From VRUE01 sp033856275 (GTDB lineage: Bacteria; Actinomycetota; Thermoleophilia; Solirubrobacterales; 70-9): 64,000 nt of DNA. Below the pieces are notes generated by a model. The model worked only from the letters and a program-made list of their open reading frames with translations. It did not search any database and was not told the origin of the DNA. Each line of letters opens with the position of its first letter. Position 1 is the first letter of the stretch. A program made the translations under genes and the position numbers. Location: positions 67,623-131,622 of the forward strand of contig JAWVFJ010000006.1 in assembly GCA_033856275.1 (NCBI GenBank), written 5' to 3'. This document shows, in pieces, positions 41,269-49,669 of this stretch.

Positions 41269-41940
41269 ATGGATGGGATCGAGGCCACCGGATCAGATCT
41301 GGACTGGGAGCCTTTGCCGCGGCAAGGCTGGGTTGCACCGCACATCGCCAGCGAGTTTCCCGGTCTTGGTATCGCCTGGGTCGAGGTCGACAGCAGACCC
41401 GCCCGCAGCCCCGAGCCGGTGCGCCGTCGCCTGCGCGATCTCTCAGATCGCTTCTACGGCTCGCACGCGATCCACATGCGCGAGCGGCCGATCCCCTGGG
41501 CCTACCGAGTCTTCTTCCGGCAGATCGGCCTCGACCCCGATCGCACTCGCACCCCGATTGAGCAGCTTGCACTGGACCGGCTGCACGATGGTGCCTTCGC
41601 GACCCAGGGTATGCCCGCCGATGCGCTGAGCATTGCCACGATCGAGACCGGCGTCGCCCTCCGCGCTTTTGATGCAACGCAGATCGAAGGGGAGCTCTGC
41701 ATTCGCGACTCGGCGCCGGGAGAGTCGCTGCCGGGAAAGCCGGCCAAGCTTGCGCAGGGGACTCTGACAATCGCCGATGGCCGCCGGCCCCTGTCCCTCC
41801 TTTTCGGCGGCAGGAGCGCCGAGCAGGCAGTCGAGCCGGAGGCGACGCGCGTTGCGATCGTCGCCGTGCAGGTGAGGGGCGTACCCCAAGCGTCGGTGGA
41901 CGAGGCCCTCTGGATGGCCTGCGCAGCCATCGCTGCCTAG
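41269..41940 (+). CDS. Stand-alone B3/B4 tRNA-binding-domain protein
   Basis: A 223-residue protein matching the B3/B4 domain of phenylalanyl-tRNA synthetase beta, here free-standing. Markers are a central IPWAYRVFFRQIGLDP and the RTPIEQLALDRL turn, followed by DALSIATIETGVALRAFD and LPGKPAKLAQGTL. Free-standing copies have been proposed to edit misacylated tRNA or to act on small amino acids; function is not settled. ATG 41269 is 2 bases after the stop of the thioredoxin-fold gene, so it is the last gene of the lipid-transport operon although its role there is obscure. Confidence 0.8.
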   Translation: MDGIEATGSDLDWEPLPRQGWVAPHIASEFPGLGIAWVEVDSRPARSPEPVRRRLRDLSDRFYGSHAIHMRERPIPWAYRVFFRQIGLDPDRTRTPIEQLALDRLHDGAFATQGMPADALSIATIETGVALRAFDATQIEGELCIRDSAPGESLPGKPAKLAQGTLTIADGRRPLSLLFGGRSAEQAVEPEATRVAIVAVQVRGVPQASVDEALWMACAAIAA

Positions 41941-42033
41941 CAGCCTTCACAGGCCTTTTCCACCCTGCCTAGTCTTCGTAATATGGAGCTAAGGAACCCG
42001 GCAGGTGTGTGATTTAGACTGGTAACCGAGTTT

Positions 42034-42528
42034 ATGCCGGATCTGCTCGATCGAGACACGCTCACGACACTTCGGGTGGGAGGCGACGAGCGCCTCGCAC
42101 GCGTTGAGCTGCGCCGTCAGATCGGTCGCCTCGAGCACGAGCTCGCTCGTCTATGCACAGAGGCCTTTCCACGCCTCTCCCTCGACACCGCGATCCCCGC
42201 TAGCTTTGCCGAGCCGCGGGTCGCTGGACTTGAGGAGCTCGAGCGGGTTCGCGACGCGCTCTCTGACCGCATAGCCCAGGCGCATCGCGCCTTGCTCAAG
42301 CAGGACGAACTGGAGACGCGCAATCGGGAGCTGCTGGAGAAAATGCTGGTTGCCCCGGCCGAGTACAAGTGGCTGCGGATTTCACGCACCGACGTCGGCG
42401 AGCCGGGCTGCGGCCACTGGCACTCGCGGCCGCGCCTGGGGCCGCTGGGGATGCTGATGGGCTGGTGGCGCGTCAAGGTCTCCTCCGGATGTCCGTTATC
42501 CGGACGGCTTGCGGCCGTTGAGCGATAG
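42034..42528 (+). CDS. Coiled-coil protein of unknown function
   Basis: A 164-residue protein. Residues 20-110 are charged and helical with heptads (RLARVELRRQIGRLEHELARL, DRIAQAHRALLKQDELETRN), predicting a coiled coil. The C-terminal part has an unusual CGHWHSRPRLGPLGML cluster with Cys and His that could bind metal. I know similar Actinobacterial proteins but no function. A TAATAT (41979-41984) upstream may be a -10 box. An ATG at 42034 lacks a clear ribosome site. It overlaps the next gene by 11 bases, and a perfect inverted repeat lies in the overlap leader. Confidence 0.7.
   Translation: MPDLLDRDTLTTLRVGGDERLARVELRRQIGRLEHELARLCTEAFPRLSLDTAIPASFAEPRVAGLEELERVRDALSDRIAQAHRALLKQDELETRNRELLEKMLVAPAEYKWLRISRTDVGEPGCGHWHSRPRLGPLGMLMGWWRVKVSSGCPLSGRLAAVER
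42484..42504. repeat. Inverted repeat before overlapping gene start
   Basis: TCCGGAT (42484-42490) and ATCCGGA (42498-42504) are perfect complements with a 7-base loop, 13 bases before the start of the small membrane protein and inside the coiled-coil gene. It could regulate translation of the downstream gene by folding in the mRNA. Confidence 0.45.
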
Positions 42529-42919
42529 ACCGGCTCCAGACGAGCGACCGCCGGCGCCTTGGGGCAACTTCCCGCTAGCCGAGCTGACCGTGCTCGCCGG
42601 CATCGTGATGTTGGTGATCGGTGTGGTCGGCAGGCACCCGACCGCGATCGGGGTTGGCGTCGTTTTGGCCGGGCTCGGTGGCCTCGAGGTTGCGGCGCGC
42701 GAGCACTTCGCTGGCTACCGCTCACATACGACCCTGCTCGCGGGCACCGTCTTCGTGCTCGTAACCGGCGGACTCTTCTACCTGGGCGGCCTGATCCTGG
42801 TGATCTGCCTGGCGGTTGGCGCTGCCACCTTCCTTGCCACCTTCCTTGCCCTGAGGCGCGCCTTTCAGCGGGCTTCGGGCGGCTTGTCGTTCAAGGCCGG
42901 CCGCTTCGGCGGCGGTTGA
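42518..42919 (+). CDS. Small polytopic membrane protein
   Basis: A 133-residue integral membrane protein with a Pro-rich N-terminus (RPAPDERPPAPWGN) and three or four transmembrane helices (LTVLAGIVMLVIGVVG, AIGVGVVLAGLGGLEV, TLLAGTVFVLVTGGLFYL, LILVICLAVGAATFLATF). It ends in a Gly-rich basic tail. No known domain recognised. TTG 42518 is preferred over TTG 42509. It overlaps the coiled-coil gene and so is probably co-expressed, and it converges on the IHF-like gene with no gap. Confidence 0.65.
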   Translation: MSDRPAPDERPPAPWGNFPLAELTVLAGIVMLVIGVVGRHPTAIGVGVVLAGLGGLEVAAREHFAGYRSHTTLLAGTVFVLVTGGLFYLGGLILVICLAVGAATFLATFLALRRAFQRASGGLSFKAGRFGGG

Positions 42920-43276
42920 TTAGACGAGCACCGACTCGCGGGAGGAGAGCTCGGAAGAGAGCAGAGCACGCTGGCGGGTCGTGAGAGTGCCAAGGCGCTT
43001 GTTCTCGTTGAGGGCGAGGGCGATGAGGAACTTGCGGGCCCGGGTACGGCCCCAGCGGCGCTGACTGGTCAGCAACTCGGCGAGGGTCATGCTCTCAGTC
43101 TCCCAAGGGCAGTCCCGCACAACGTCCGCCGCGTCGACGTCACCCCGTGCGATAGAGCGCTTCAACTCTGCCCTCGCAAGTCGCACGCGGTTGGCACGCG
43201 CAAGTGCCTGCATGTGCTGTGGGGCCTGGATTACGGAAGCGGTCGTCTGAGCAGGGGCGATCGAAGCAGCGTCCAC
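42920..43276 (-). CDS. Actinobacterial integration host factor-like (mIHF) DNA-binding protein
   Basis: A 118-residue protein resembling mIHF, a nucleoid protein unrelated to Escherichia coli IHF. The pattern ANRVRLARAELKRSIARGD, MTLAELLTSQRRWGRTRARKF, LTTRQRALL matches the mIHF helix-two-turn-helix DNA-binding region. The order and spacing of the ARAELK, RTRARKF and RQRALL blocks are conserved. GTG 43276 is chosen because GGGAGGAG sits 5 bases upstream, whereas the upstream GTG has none. A 125-base leader with a promoter-like box and a hairpin precedes it. It likely binds and compacts DNA and affects replication or transcription. A canonical mIHF homologue may exist elsewhere in the genome. 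Confidence 0.8.
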   Translation of the reverse strand: MDAASIAPAQTTASVIQAPQHMQALARANRVRLARAELKRSIARGDVDAADVVRDCPWETESMTLAELLTSQRRWGRTRARKFLIALALNENKRLGTLTTRQRALLSSELSSRESVLV

Positions 43277-43521
43277 TGGGACTCCTCCCTTCGGGTTCTT
43301 TAACTGGGTAGCTCTGCGCACCGAACCGGAGGTGCAAACCTCGGCCTGGCTGAGTTGAGTGCTCCACCATTCGCGTCCCTGCCCCGGGATGCGGTCGGCG
43401 CGGAGGCAAGCTATGCCTTCGAGGCGGCGAGCGTCAACCCCGTCGGATGGAAAGCCGCCCCCAGCCGGTCGCTAAGAGCATCTTTTTCGTGGCCGTTCGG
43501 ACTTGTCCCGTTTCGGCCAGG
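43277..43521. promoter_or_regulatory. Leader and promoter of the IHF-like gene
   Basis: No gene lies in these 245 bases. On the minus strand TTGACG (43432-43437) and TAGCTT (43408-43413) with an 18-base spacer form a plausible promoter. The roughly 125-base untranslated leader contains a perfect GAGGT-GCAA-ACCTC hairpin at 43329-43342. A riboswitch-like function was considered but no consensus was recognised. Confidence 0.5.
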
Positions 43522-43552
43522 CCCGAAACTACCCCGACCGGGGTAGTTCGGG
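43522..43552 (-). terminator. Terminator hairpin overlapping the spt-like stop codon
   Basis: CCCGAAACTACCCC (43522-43535) pairs with GGGGTAGTTCGGG (43540-43552), a 13-bp stem with one bulged A and a GACC loop. The stop codon of the serine-palmitoyltransferase-like gene (43529-43531) is inside the stem. No T-run follows on the minus strand, so termination may be Rho-assisted. Confidence 0.55.
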
Positions 43553-44788
43553 AAAGTCTTCGATCACTCTGGCGATGGTTCCCAAAGCGGCGTCGAGGTG
43601 CTCACGCTCGTGGGTCGCCATAAGGCTGGTGCGGAGCAGCGCGCCACCTGGCGGGACTGCCGGATGGATCGCGACGTTGGTGTAGACGCCCGCGTCGAAG
43701 AGTGCCTTCCAGAGCAAGACGGCCTGCCAGTCGTCTCCAACGATCACCGGGACCACTGGCGTGGTGGCAATGCGCCCGTCGGGAAGCGTCCCTGGTTCGA
43801 CCACCTTCAGCCCGAGAGCACGCAGGCCCTCGCGCAGGTACTCGGCGTTGTCGAGCAGAGCTTGGAAGAGGGATGGCCCCTCCTCTCGGATCACCCGTAG
43901 CGCTCCCAGCGCAGCGCCAACGGCCGCCGGCACACTGGAGGCGCTGAACATAAAGCTGCGCGCGGAGATCTTCAGGTACTCGATCACGTCGGCGGGCCCG
44001 GCGATGAATCCGCCGCACGATGCAAGGCTCTTCGAAAAGGTGCCCATGCGGAGGTCAACCTCGTCCTCAAGGCCGAAGAGCTCGCAGGCCCCAGCCCCGC
44101 GGGCGCCAAGGACGCCGACGCCATGCGCCTCGTCGACCAGCAGACGGGCTCCGTGTGCCTTGCAAAGCTCGACGATTCTGGGCAGATCGCAGACATCGCC
44201 CTCCATCGAGAAGACCCCATCTACGACTACGAGTACGCCTCCCTCGTCCTCGGCAGCCCGCTCCAGCATTTTCTCGAGCTTGTCCATGCGGTTGTGGCGG
44301 AATGGGCGCAGCTTGGCTCCCGAGAGCCGGCAGCCGTCGAGGATCGAAGCGTGGTTTCCGGAGTCGCAGATCACCGTGTCGCCAGGCTCGAGGATGCTTC
44401 CCAAGCAGCCGACGTTCGCCTGGTAGCCGGTCGTGAAGACGAGCGCATCCTCGGTCTTCATCCAGTCGGCGATCTCGCGCTCCAACTCAACGTGAAGAGG
44501 CGTGGTTCCGTTCATGAACCGGGAGCCGGTGAGGGCGGTCCCGTAGGTCTCCAAGGCGTCGCGCGCGGCTTGCTTGACCCGTGTGTCCCCGGTCAGACCC
44601 AGGTAATTGTTGGACCCGAGCATGATGATCTCGCGTCCCTCCATCTCCATCAGGGGCCCCGCCTCTGACTCGATCAAGCGGAAGTAGGGAAGGAGGTCGT
44701 GCTCCTTTGCGGCTTCCAGTTGCTCAAGGCGATCATGACTGCGCGCCTTCTCGAATACGTCGACCGGGGACTTGGCTGTCTCGCTCAT
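43529..44788 (-). CDS. Alpha-oxoamine synthase, serine palmitoyltransferase-like
   Basis: A 419-residue PLP enzyme of the alpha-oxoamine synthase family (with KBL, AONS, ALAS, SPT). PLP Lys is K253 in MGTFSKSLASCGGF; H146 in GNHASI stacks on PLP and DEAHGVG (219-225) carries the Asp. Features shared with bacterial SPT rather than KBL or BioF are GSRFMNGT (89-96), PFRHN (162-166), GVFSMEGDVCDL, the FSKSL and GGF arrangement, and YTNVAIHPAVPPG near the C-terminus. SPT condenses L-serine with palmitoyl-CoA to 3-ketodihydrosphingosine, the first sphingolipid step. The divergent neighbour is a GNAT-like acyltransferase. ATG 44788; the gene starts 86 bases from the divergent ATG. KBL-type function is not excluded. 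Confidence 0.8.
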   Translation of the reverse strand: MSETAKSPVDVFEKARSHDRLEQLEAAKEHDLLPYFRLIESEAGPLMEMEGREIIMLGSNNYLGLTGDTRVKQAARDALETYGTALTGSRFMNGTTPLHVELEREIADWMKTEDALVFTTGYQANVGCLGSILEPGDTVICDSGNHASILDGCRLSGAKLRPFRHNRMDKLEKMLERAAEDEGGVLVVVDGVFSMEGDVCDLPRIVELCKAHGARLLVDEAHGVGVLGARGAGACELFGLEDEVDLRMGTFSKSLASCGGFIAGPADVIEYLKISARSFMFSASSVPAAVGAALGALRVIREEGPSLFQALLDNAEYLREGLRALGLKVVEPGTLPDGRIATTPVVPVIVGDDWQAVLLWKALFDAGVYTNVAIHPAVPPGGALLRTSLMATHEREHLDAALGTIARVIEDFPELPRSG

Positions 44789-44873
44789 GGGGCAGAGTGT
44801 AGGTTCCGGCCGTGATCGCGGAGCGAAAGCGTGCTTATCTGGTTCTTCGCGCCGTGAGCGGAGCGAAACTCTG

Positions 44874-46016
44874 ATGCCCGTGGCAAGCGTCTCAATTCGG
44901 CCGGTCCGCAACAAACGCGAGCTGAAGCGCTTCGTCAAAGTGCCCTTCGGGCTGCACCGCGACCACCCGCCATGGGTGGCGCCGCTGGTCTTCGAGCGGA
45001 TGGAGTTTCTCAATCGCGAGAAGAATCCCTACTTCGAGCACGCCGAGGCGGAGTATTTCCTGGCCGAACGGGACGGCGAGGCGGTTGGCCGCATCACGGC
45101 CCAGGTCGACCAGTCCTGGGATGAGACCCAGGGTGGTAGCGACGCAATGTTCGGTTTCTTCGAGACGACTGAGGACCCAGAGGTGGCCGCCGGCCTGCTG
45201 GAGGCCGCTGCGGAGTGGGCGGGCCAAAAGGGACGTGGCCGCATCCTCGGCCCGATGGACTTCACCACCAACGACGAGATCGGCGTTCTGATCGATGGGT
45301 ACGAGCGGCGGCCGATGATCCTCGAGAACTGGCACCCCCCGTACTACCGCGAGCTGATCGAAGCGAACGGCTTTGGCAAGGCGATGGACCTGTTGATGTG
45401 GGAACTGCAGTTCGGCGACCTCAAGGAGGGGGAGCGCTTCGACCCTTCGATTCATGCCGCGGCGGAGAAAGCCCTGCACGACGAAGGAGTGAGGATCCGC
45501 AACATCGGCATGCGGAGCCTGCCCGATGAGATGCGCCGCTTTTCCGAGGTTTACAACGAGGCCTGGGGCCGTAACTGGGGCTTCGTGCCGGCTACCGACG
45601 CCGAGATCGAGTTCCACGCCAAGCTGCTCAAGCAGGTAATCGACCCGGACTGGGCCTATATCGCCGAAAAGGACGGCGAACCGATCGGTGCCGCCTTGAC
45701 CCTTCCCGACATCAACCAAGCGCTGGCCGGGTTGAATGGCCGCCTCTTGCCCTTCGGATGGCTCAGGTTTCTGCTCGCGAAGCGCAGGATCGACCAACTG
45801 CGCGTTCTTGCGCTTGGCGTTAAGCACGCCTACCGCCACACTGGTGTCGCCGCTGGCCTCTACCTCAAGCACCTGGAGACCGCGGCGGGGCCGGGCGCGA
45901 TCGAAGGCGGCGAGATGGGCTGGATCCTCGAGACGAACGAAGCGATGAACCGTGCCATGGAGGGAATGGGCGGCAAGGTCGTGAAGAGGTACCGCGTCTA
46001 CGAGAAGCAGCTCTAG
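44874..46016 (+). CDS. GNAT-like acyltransferase, possible ceramide-synthase role
   Basis: A 380-residue protein with a GNAT-fold pattern, including IRPVRNKRELKRFVKVPFGL at the N-terminus and an acceptor/acyl-CoA side LALGVKHAYRHTGVAAGLYL (the conserved Q/R-x-x-G-x-G/A-like turn near residue 325). Internal landmarks are GPMDFTTNDEIGVLIDG, PPYYRELIEANGFGKAMDL and YNEAWGRNWGFVPATD. This family recurs in bacteria beside sphingolipid genes; from memory, the bacterial ceramide synthase described in Caulobacter is a GNAT-type acyltransferase near spt. The divergent oxoamine synthase makes the same pairing here. ATG 44874 has GGAG about 9 bases upstream. A different N-acyl target remains possible. 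Confidence 0.65.
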   Translation: MPVASVSIRPVRNKRELKRFVKVPFGLHRDHPPWVAPLVFERMEFLNREKNPYFEHAEAEYFLAERDGEAVGRITAQVDQSWDETQGGSDAMFGFFETTEDPEVAAGLLEAAAEWAGQKGRGRILGPMDFTTNDEIGVLIDGYERRPMILENWHPPYYRELIEANGFGKAMDLLMWELQFGDLKEGERFDPSIHAAAEKALHDEGVRIRNIGMRSLPDEMRRFSEVYNEAWGRNWGFVPATDAEIEFHAKLLKQVIDPDWAYIAEKDGEPIGAALTLPDINQALAGLNGRLLPFGWLRFLLAKRRIDQLRVLALGVKHAYRHTGVAAGLYLKHLETAAGPGAIEGGEMGWILETNEAMNRAMEGMGGKVVKRYRVYEKQL

Positions 46017-46078
46017 ATCTACGCAAGGTGCGGGGGCGTCCCTGGTTGCGCGCCGCAGGCATCGCTAAGGTCGGCGGG

Positions 46079-46348
46079 GTGAGCAATTTGGAGCTGGAGC
46101 CTGTTTCGGTTCACGTCCTACCCCGCGAGAACGCCGCCCCACTGCCCGTGCGCAGTGAGGCCCGAACCGCGGTGATGGCGGCTGCGGGTGGGGTGCTTGC
46201 CGGTGCAGCGACCGTGGCCGCGGTTCGTGCGGTCGGTGCGGTCGCCGGGCGCAAACGGACTCCGCGTCGGCTCGCCCGCCGCGAGCGGCCCGCGAACATC
46301 GTCGCCAGCCGTTCGTTCCTGGTCGACGTCCACCTGCTCGGGCGGTGA
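46079..46348 (+). CDS. Small hypothetical protein with central hydrophobic helix
   Basis: An 89-residue protein of unknown function with one central helix (VMAAAGGVLAGAATVAAVRAV) followed by a strongly basic stretch (GRKRTPRRLARRERP) and a conserved-looking end (SFLVDVHLLGR). This resembles small basic membrane-proximal proteins of Actinobacteria. The GTG start is 62 bases after the GNAT gene stop; a GCGGG stretch precedes it. It could be an operon member with the glycosylase gene downstream. Confidence 0.5.
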   Translation: MSNLELEPVSVHVLPRENAAPLPVRSEARTAVMAAAGGVLAGAATVAAVRAVGAVAGRKRTPRRLARRERPANIVASRSFLVDVHLLGR

Positions 46349-46420
46349 GCGCATCAATCGTCGCGGTGATCGCCGGGGTTCCGAGTCCGTGACGATTGGG
46401 GCGCGAACGAGTCATTGGCA

Positions 46421-47320
46421 ATGAGCCTCGAAGTAGAGGCGAGACCGCCGTCGCCGTTCCGGCTGCCGGCCTACGACAGCGAGGACGGCGTGATGCGGGT
46501 GCGGCGCGGGGTCACCTCCCGCCTCCTGCACGTCGAAGACTGCCCGGTGCTGGTGCGGGTCTGGGAACCGGGGAAGGATCGGGTCGCGGTGCGGGCTGAG
46601 CCGCTCGATCCGTGCGCGATCGCCGCGCCGGGCCCAGCGGCGGGGACGCCGGACCGCGAAGCCGGCCCAGCGGAGCTGGAGGTGGCGGTCGAGCGGATGC
46701 GCTTCGCGTTCGGCGTCGACGACGACCTCACTGCCTTCTACCGCCGCTTCAGGGGCGATCCGCTGCTCGGCCCCTTGCTGCGCCGCCGTCCCTACCTGCG
46801 GCCGCGCCGCCGCCCCTGGCCCTGGGAGGCGCTCGCCTGGGCAGTGGTCAAGCAACTGATTGAGACCGGCCGCGCCGCCCGCATTCAGCGTCGCATGGTC
46901 GGGCGCTGGGGGCTGCGGCTGGGCTCTGGCCGCGAGGGCCTGCGCGATGTGCCCACTGCGGACCTGATCGCCGGCCGGGCACCGGTCGAACTTGAGTCGC
47001 TTGGCCTGGCCCTCAAACGCGCGATTGCGCTGCGCTCGGTGGCGGGACAGGTAGCGAAGGGGCGTTGTGACCTAACCGAGGAAGGCGCGGACCGCCGCTT
47101 GCTTGCCGTTCGCGAGATTGGCCCTTGGACCGTGCAGTGCCTTGGCCTGTTTGGTCGTGGCGACCCCGATTCCCTGCCGGCCGGTGATCTGATGTACCTG
47201 AAGCTCGTTGGTCGCCTCGCCCGACTCGGGCGCCGGGCGACGGTCGAGGAGGTCGAGGAGTTTTACGCGCCTTATGCGCCCTTTCGAGGCCTCGCTGCGG
47301 CTTGGACCCTCGGCCTTTAG
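46421..47320 (+). CDS. DNA-3-methyladenine glycosylase II (AlkA-type, HhH-GPD)
   Basis: A 299-residue alkylation-repair glycosylase. The N-terminal region (residues 1-85) corresponds to the AlkA N domain (LPAYDSEDGVMRVRRGVTS, VRVWEPGKDRVAVRAEPL). The HhH-GPD domain follows with WAVVKQLIETGRA, the hairpin-helix-hairpin REIGPWTVQCLGLFGRGDPDSL and the catalytic Asp in LPAGDLMYLK. It releases alkylated bases such as 3-methyladenine. ATG 46421 is used; TTG 46415 is an alternative. The gene stands alone with no partner repair genes. Confidence 0.9.
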   Translation: MSLEVEARPPSPFRLPAYDSEDGVMRVRRGVTSRLLHVEDCPVLVRVWEPGKDRVAVRAEPLDPCAIAAPGPAAGTPDREAGPAELEVAVERMRFAFGVDDDLTAFYRRFRGDPLLGPLLRRRPYLRPRRRPWPWEALAWAVVKQLIETGRAARIQRRMVGRWGLRLGSGREGLRDVPTADLIAGRAPVELESLGLALKRAIALRSVAGQVAKGRCDLTEEGADRRLLAVREIGPWTVQCLGLFGRGDPDSLPAGDLMYLKLVGRLARLGRRATVEEVEEFYAPYAPFRGLAAAWTLGL

Positions 47321-47374
47321 AGGGCCACCAGCGGCCGAACTCAAGCGCGTGCGATAACGGTCGATAAGCGAGCA

Positions 47375-49669
47375 ATGGAGAGCCCGACGCGAGGCGGCAA
47401 CTGGCCCGAGAAACGAGTCAATGAGTTCCTCGATCAGATCTCCGCCGGCGGTGAGGACTACCGCCGACTGGTGGAGCGCCTGCCGGCGATTGTCTATGCC
47501 GCCGAGCTTGGTGAGAACGGCCGCTGGCGCTACGTCAGTCCGCAGGTCGAGGAAATCCTTGGCTACACGCCAGAGGAATGGCTTGCCGACGCCGGGCTCT
47601 GGGCCAGTCTCCTGCACCCCGACGATCGCGAACGCGCTCTCTCACAAGAGTCACGCAAGACGATCGGTACCCGCAACCCGCCGTCGGTTGACTACCGGAT
47701 GATCACTCGGGACGGGCGCACGGTTTGGATCCTCGATGAGGCCGTGCTCGAGCCTGACGAAATGGGCACGCCGGTCTGGCACGGTGTCCTCTACGACATC
47801 ACCGAGCGCAAGAGCGCCGAGCAGGAGCTACAACGGGCCGCGGCGCAGCAGGCCGCGGTGGCGAGGCTCGGCGGCCGTGCCTTGCAGGACGGCGACCCGG
47901 AGGGCCTGATGGGCGAGGCGGTCTCGCTGCTGCAGGAGATCGAGGGCGTCCACGCCGCCTGTATCTGGGAGATCGGCCGCGACGGTCGACGGCTCGGGCT
48001 GCGGGCGGGACTGGAGGACCGCGTCGTCGGCGCGGCACGCGCCTCGGCCGCGCGCGACTCCCACGCCGGCGCGGCGCTCGACTCGCGCCTGCACGTAATC
48101 GTCGACGATTGGTCCTCCGAGAAACGCTTCTCGATGCCGCCGACGCTGCGCGTGATGGGCATACGCAGCAGCCTCGCGGTGCTGATCGATGGCAAGGACC
48201 ATCCCTTCGGCGTGCTCGACATCCACTCCACCGAACCCACCCGCTTTACGCCGCAGGACGTGCACTTCGTTCAGGCCTCCGCCAACGTCCTCGCCGACGC
48301 GATCGAGCGCCACGCGACCGACCAAGCCCTGCGGCACCGGGTCCTGCACGACCCGCTCACCGGCTTGCCCAATCGGCTTAGCTTCGTCGATTCGCTCAAC
48401 GACTCGCTGAAGCGCAGCACTGTCTCCGGCTCGCCGGTCGGGATCCTCTTCCTTGACCTAGACAACTTCAAGCTGATCAACGACAGCATGGGTCACCACG
48501 CTGGCGATGAGCTGCTGGGCGCGGTGGCGCCGCGGTTGCGTGGGCACCTTCGCCCTGGCGACATCGTCGCCCGCTTCGGCGGCGACGAGTTCGGCATCCT
48601 CGTCGACCGCCTCGCCGATGAGGACGAGGCGGTTGCGATCGCCGACCGTATCGCCGCCGCTTTCGCCGAGCCCTACGCGATGGGAGGGGTCGAGCACTTC
48701 GTCAGCGCCAGCGTCGGCATCGCGGTCGCCCGCCCCTCTCCGCGTGAGCCGATCGACGCCGACCTGTTGATCCGTGACGCCGACGCCGCCATGTATCGGG
48801 CCAAGGAACGCGGTCGCGCCCGCTGCGAGCTCTTCGACGCAGAGATGAGGGCGGGAGCGCTACGTAGGCTCGAGGTGGAGCGGGAGCTGCGCCAAGCGCT
48901 TGAGCACAATGAGCTTGAGCTTCACTACCAACCGCTGATCGCCCTGCGTAGCGGCGAGATCACCGGGCTCGAGGCGCTGGTCCGCTGGCGCCACCCTGAG
49001 CGCGGCCTGCTCGATCCTGGCGACTTCGTCCCGATCGCCGAGGACAGCGGCCTGATCGAGCCGATCGGCCGCTGGGCGCTGGAGAGCGCCTGTCGCCAGG
49101 TGCTCGAATGGCATGAGTTGCGGCCCGACCAGCGGCCCTTTGACGTCTCGGTCAATCTCTCGGCGCGGCAGGTGACACACCGCGACCTCGCCGGTTCGAT
49201 CAGCGAAATCCTCACCGCCACCGGCCTCGATCCGGTGCACCTGCGATTGGAGGTGACCGAGAGTGTGCTGGTGGAGGAGTCGGCGACGGCCACCGGAACG
49301 TTGGAAGCCTTGAGCGATATCGGCGTCGGTCTCGTCCTCGACGATTTCGGCACCGGCTACTCCTCGCTGGCCTATCTCAATCGCTTCCCCTTCGACGCGC
49401 TGAAGATCGACCGCTCCTTCGTCGACGCGCTGGGCGTCGAACAGGAGCGCACGGCGATCGTCGAGGCGATCATCGGCATGGCGCGCGCCCTCTCGCTCGA
49501 CGTGATCGCCGAGGGGGTGGAGAACGAGCCGCAGATGCTGGAGCTCACCCGGCTCGACTGCGACTACGCCCAGGGTCATCTCTTCTCGCGAGCCCTTCCG
49601 CCGGAGAAGATCTCCGCCCTGCTCAGCGAAGGGACGCCGCTCTATTCGGGGATCGCGCCCGGCAGGTAG
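47375..49669 (+). CDS. PAS-GAF-GGDEF-EAL cyclic di-GMP signalling protein
   Basis: A 764-residue soluble c-di-GMP enzyme. Order: PAS about 27-150 (AIVYAAELGENGRWRYVSPQ, GVLYDITERKSA), GAF about 160-315, GGDEF about 325-480 with intact ARFGGDEFG near 402, and EAL about 495-745 with GLEALVRWRHPE near 533, DDFGTGYSSL and KIDRSFVD. Both synthase and phosphodiesterase motifs are intact, so it may be bifunctional or tuned by PAS/GAF ligands. With the HD-GYP protein and the GEMM riboswitch 14-16 kb away it suggests an active c-di-GMP network. It overlaps the convergent ThiY-like gene by 28 bases. Confidence 0.94.
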   Translation: MESPTRGGNWPEKRVNEFLDQISAGGEDYRRLVERLPAIVYAAELGENGRWRYVSPQVEEILGYTPEEWLADAGLWASLLHPDDRERALSQESRKTIGTRNPPSVDYRMITRDGRTVWILDEAVLEPDEMGTPVWHGVLYDITERKSAEQELQRAAAQQAAVARLGGRALQDGDPEGLMGEAVSLLQEIEGVHAACIWEIGRDGRRLGLRAGLEDRVVGAARASAARDSHAGAALDSRLHVIVDDWSSEKRFSMPPTLRVMGIRSSLAVLIDGKDHPFGVLDIHSTEPTRFTPQDVHFVQASANVLADAIERHATDQALRHRVLHDPLTGLPNRLSFVDSLNDSLKRSTVSGSPVGILFLDLDNFKLINDSMGHHAGDELLGAVAPRLRGHLRPGDIVARFGGDEFGILVDRLADEDEAVAIADRIAAAFAEPYAMGGVEHFVSASVGIAVARPSPREPIDADLLIRDADAAMYRAKERGRARCELFDAEMRAGALRRLEVERELRQALEHNELELHYQPLIALRSGEITGLEALVRWRHPERGLLDPGDFVPIAEDSGLIEPIGRWALESACRQVLEWHELRPDQRPFDVSVNLSARQVTHRDLAGSISEILTATGLDPVHLRLEVTESVLVEESATATGTLEALSDIGVGLVLDDFGTGYSSLAYLNRFPFDALKIDRSFVDALGVEQERTAIVEAIIGMARALSLDVIAEGVENEPQMLELTRLDCDYAQGHLFSRALPPEKISALLSEGTPLYSGIAPGR

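Noticed and set aside
43051..43064. GCTGAC-TG-GTCAGC, a partial match to the TetR palindrome
   Set aside because: It lies inside the IHF-like coding sequence, lacks the TTG/CAA ends and is not near a promoter; treated as chance.
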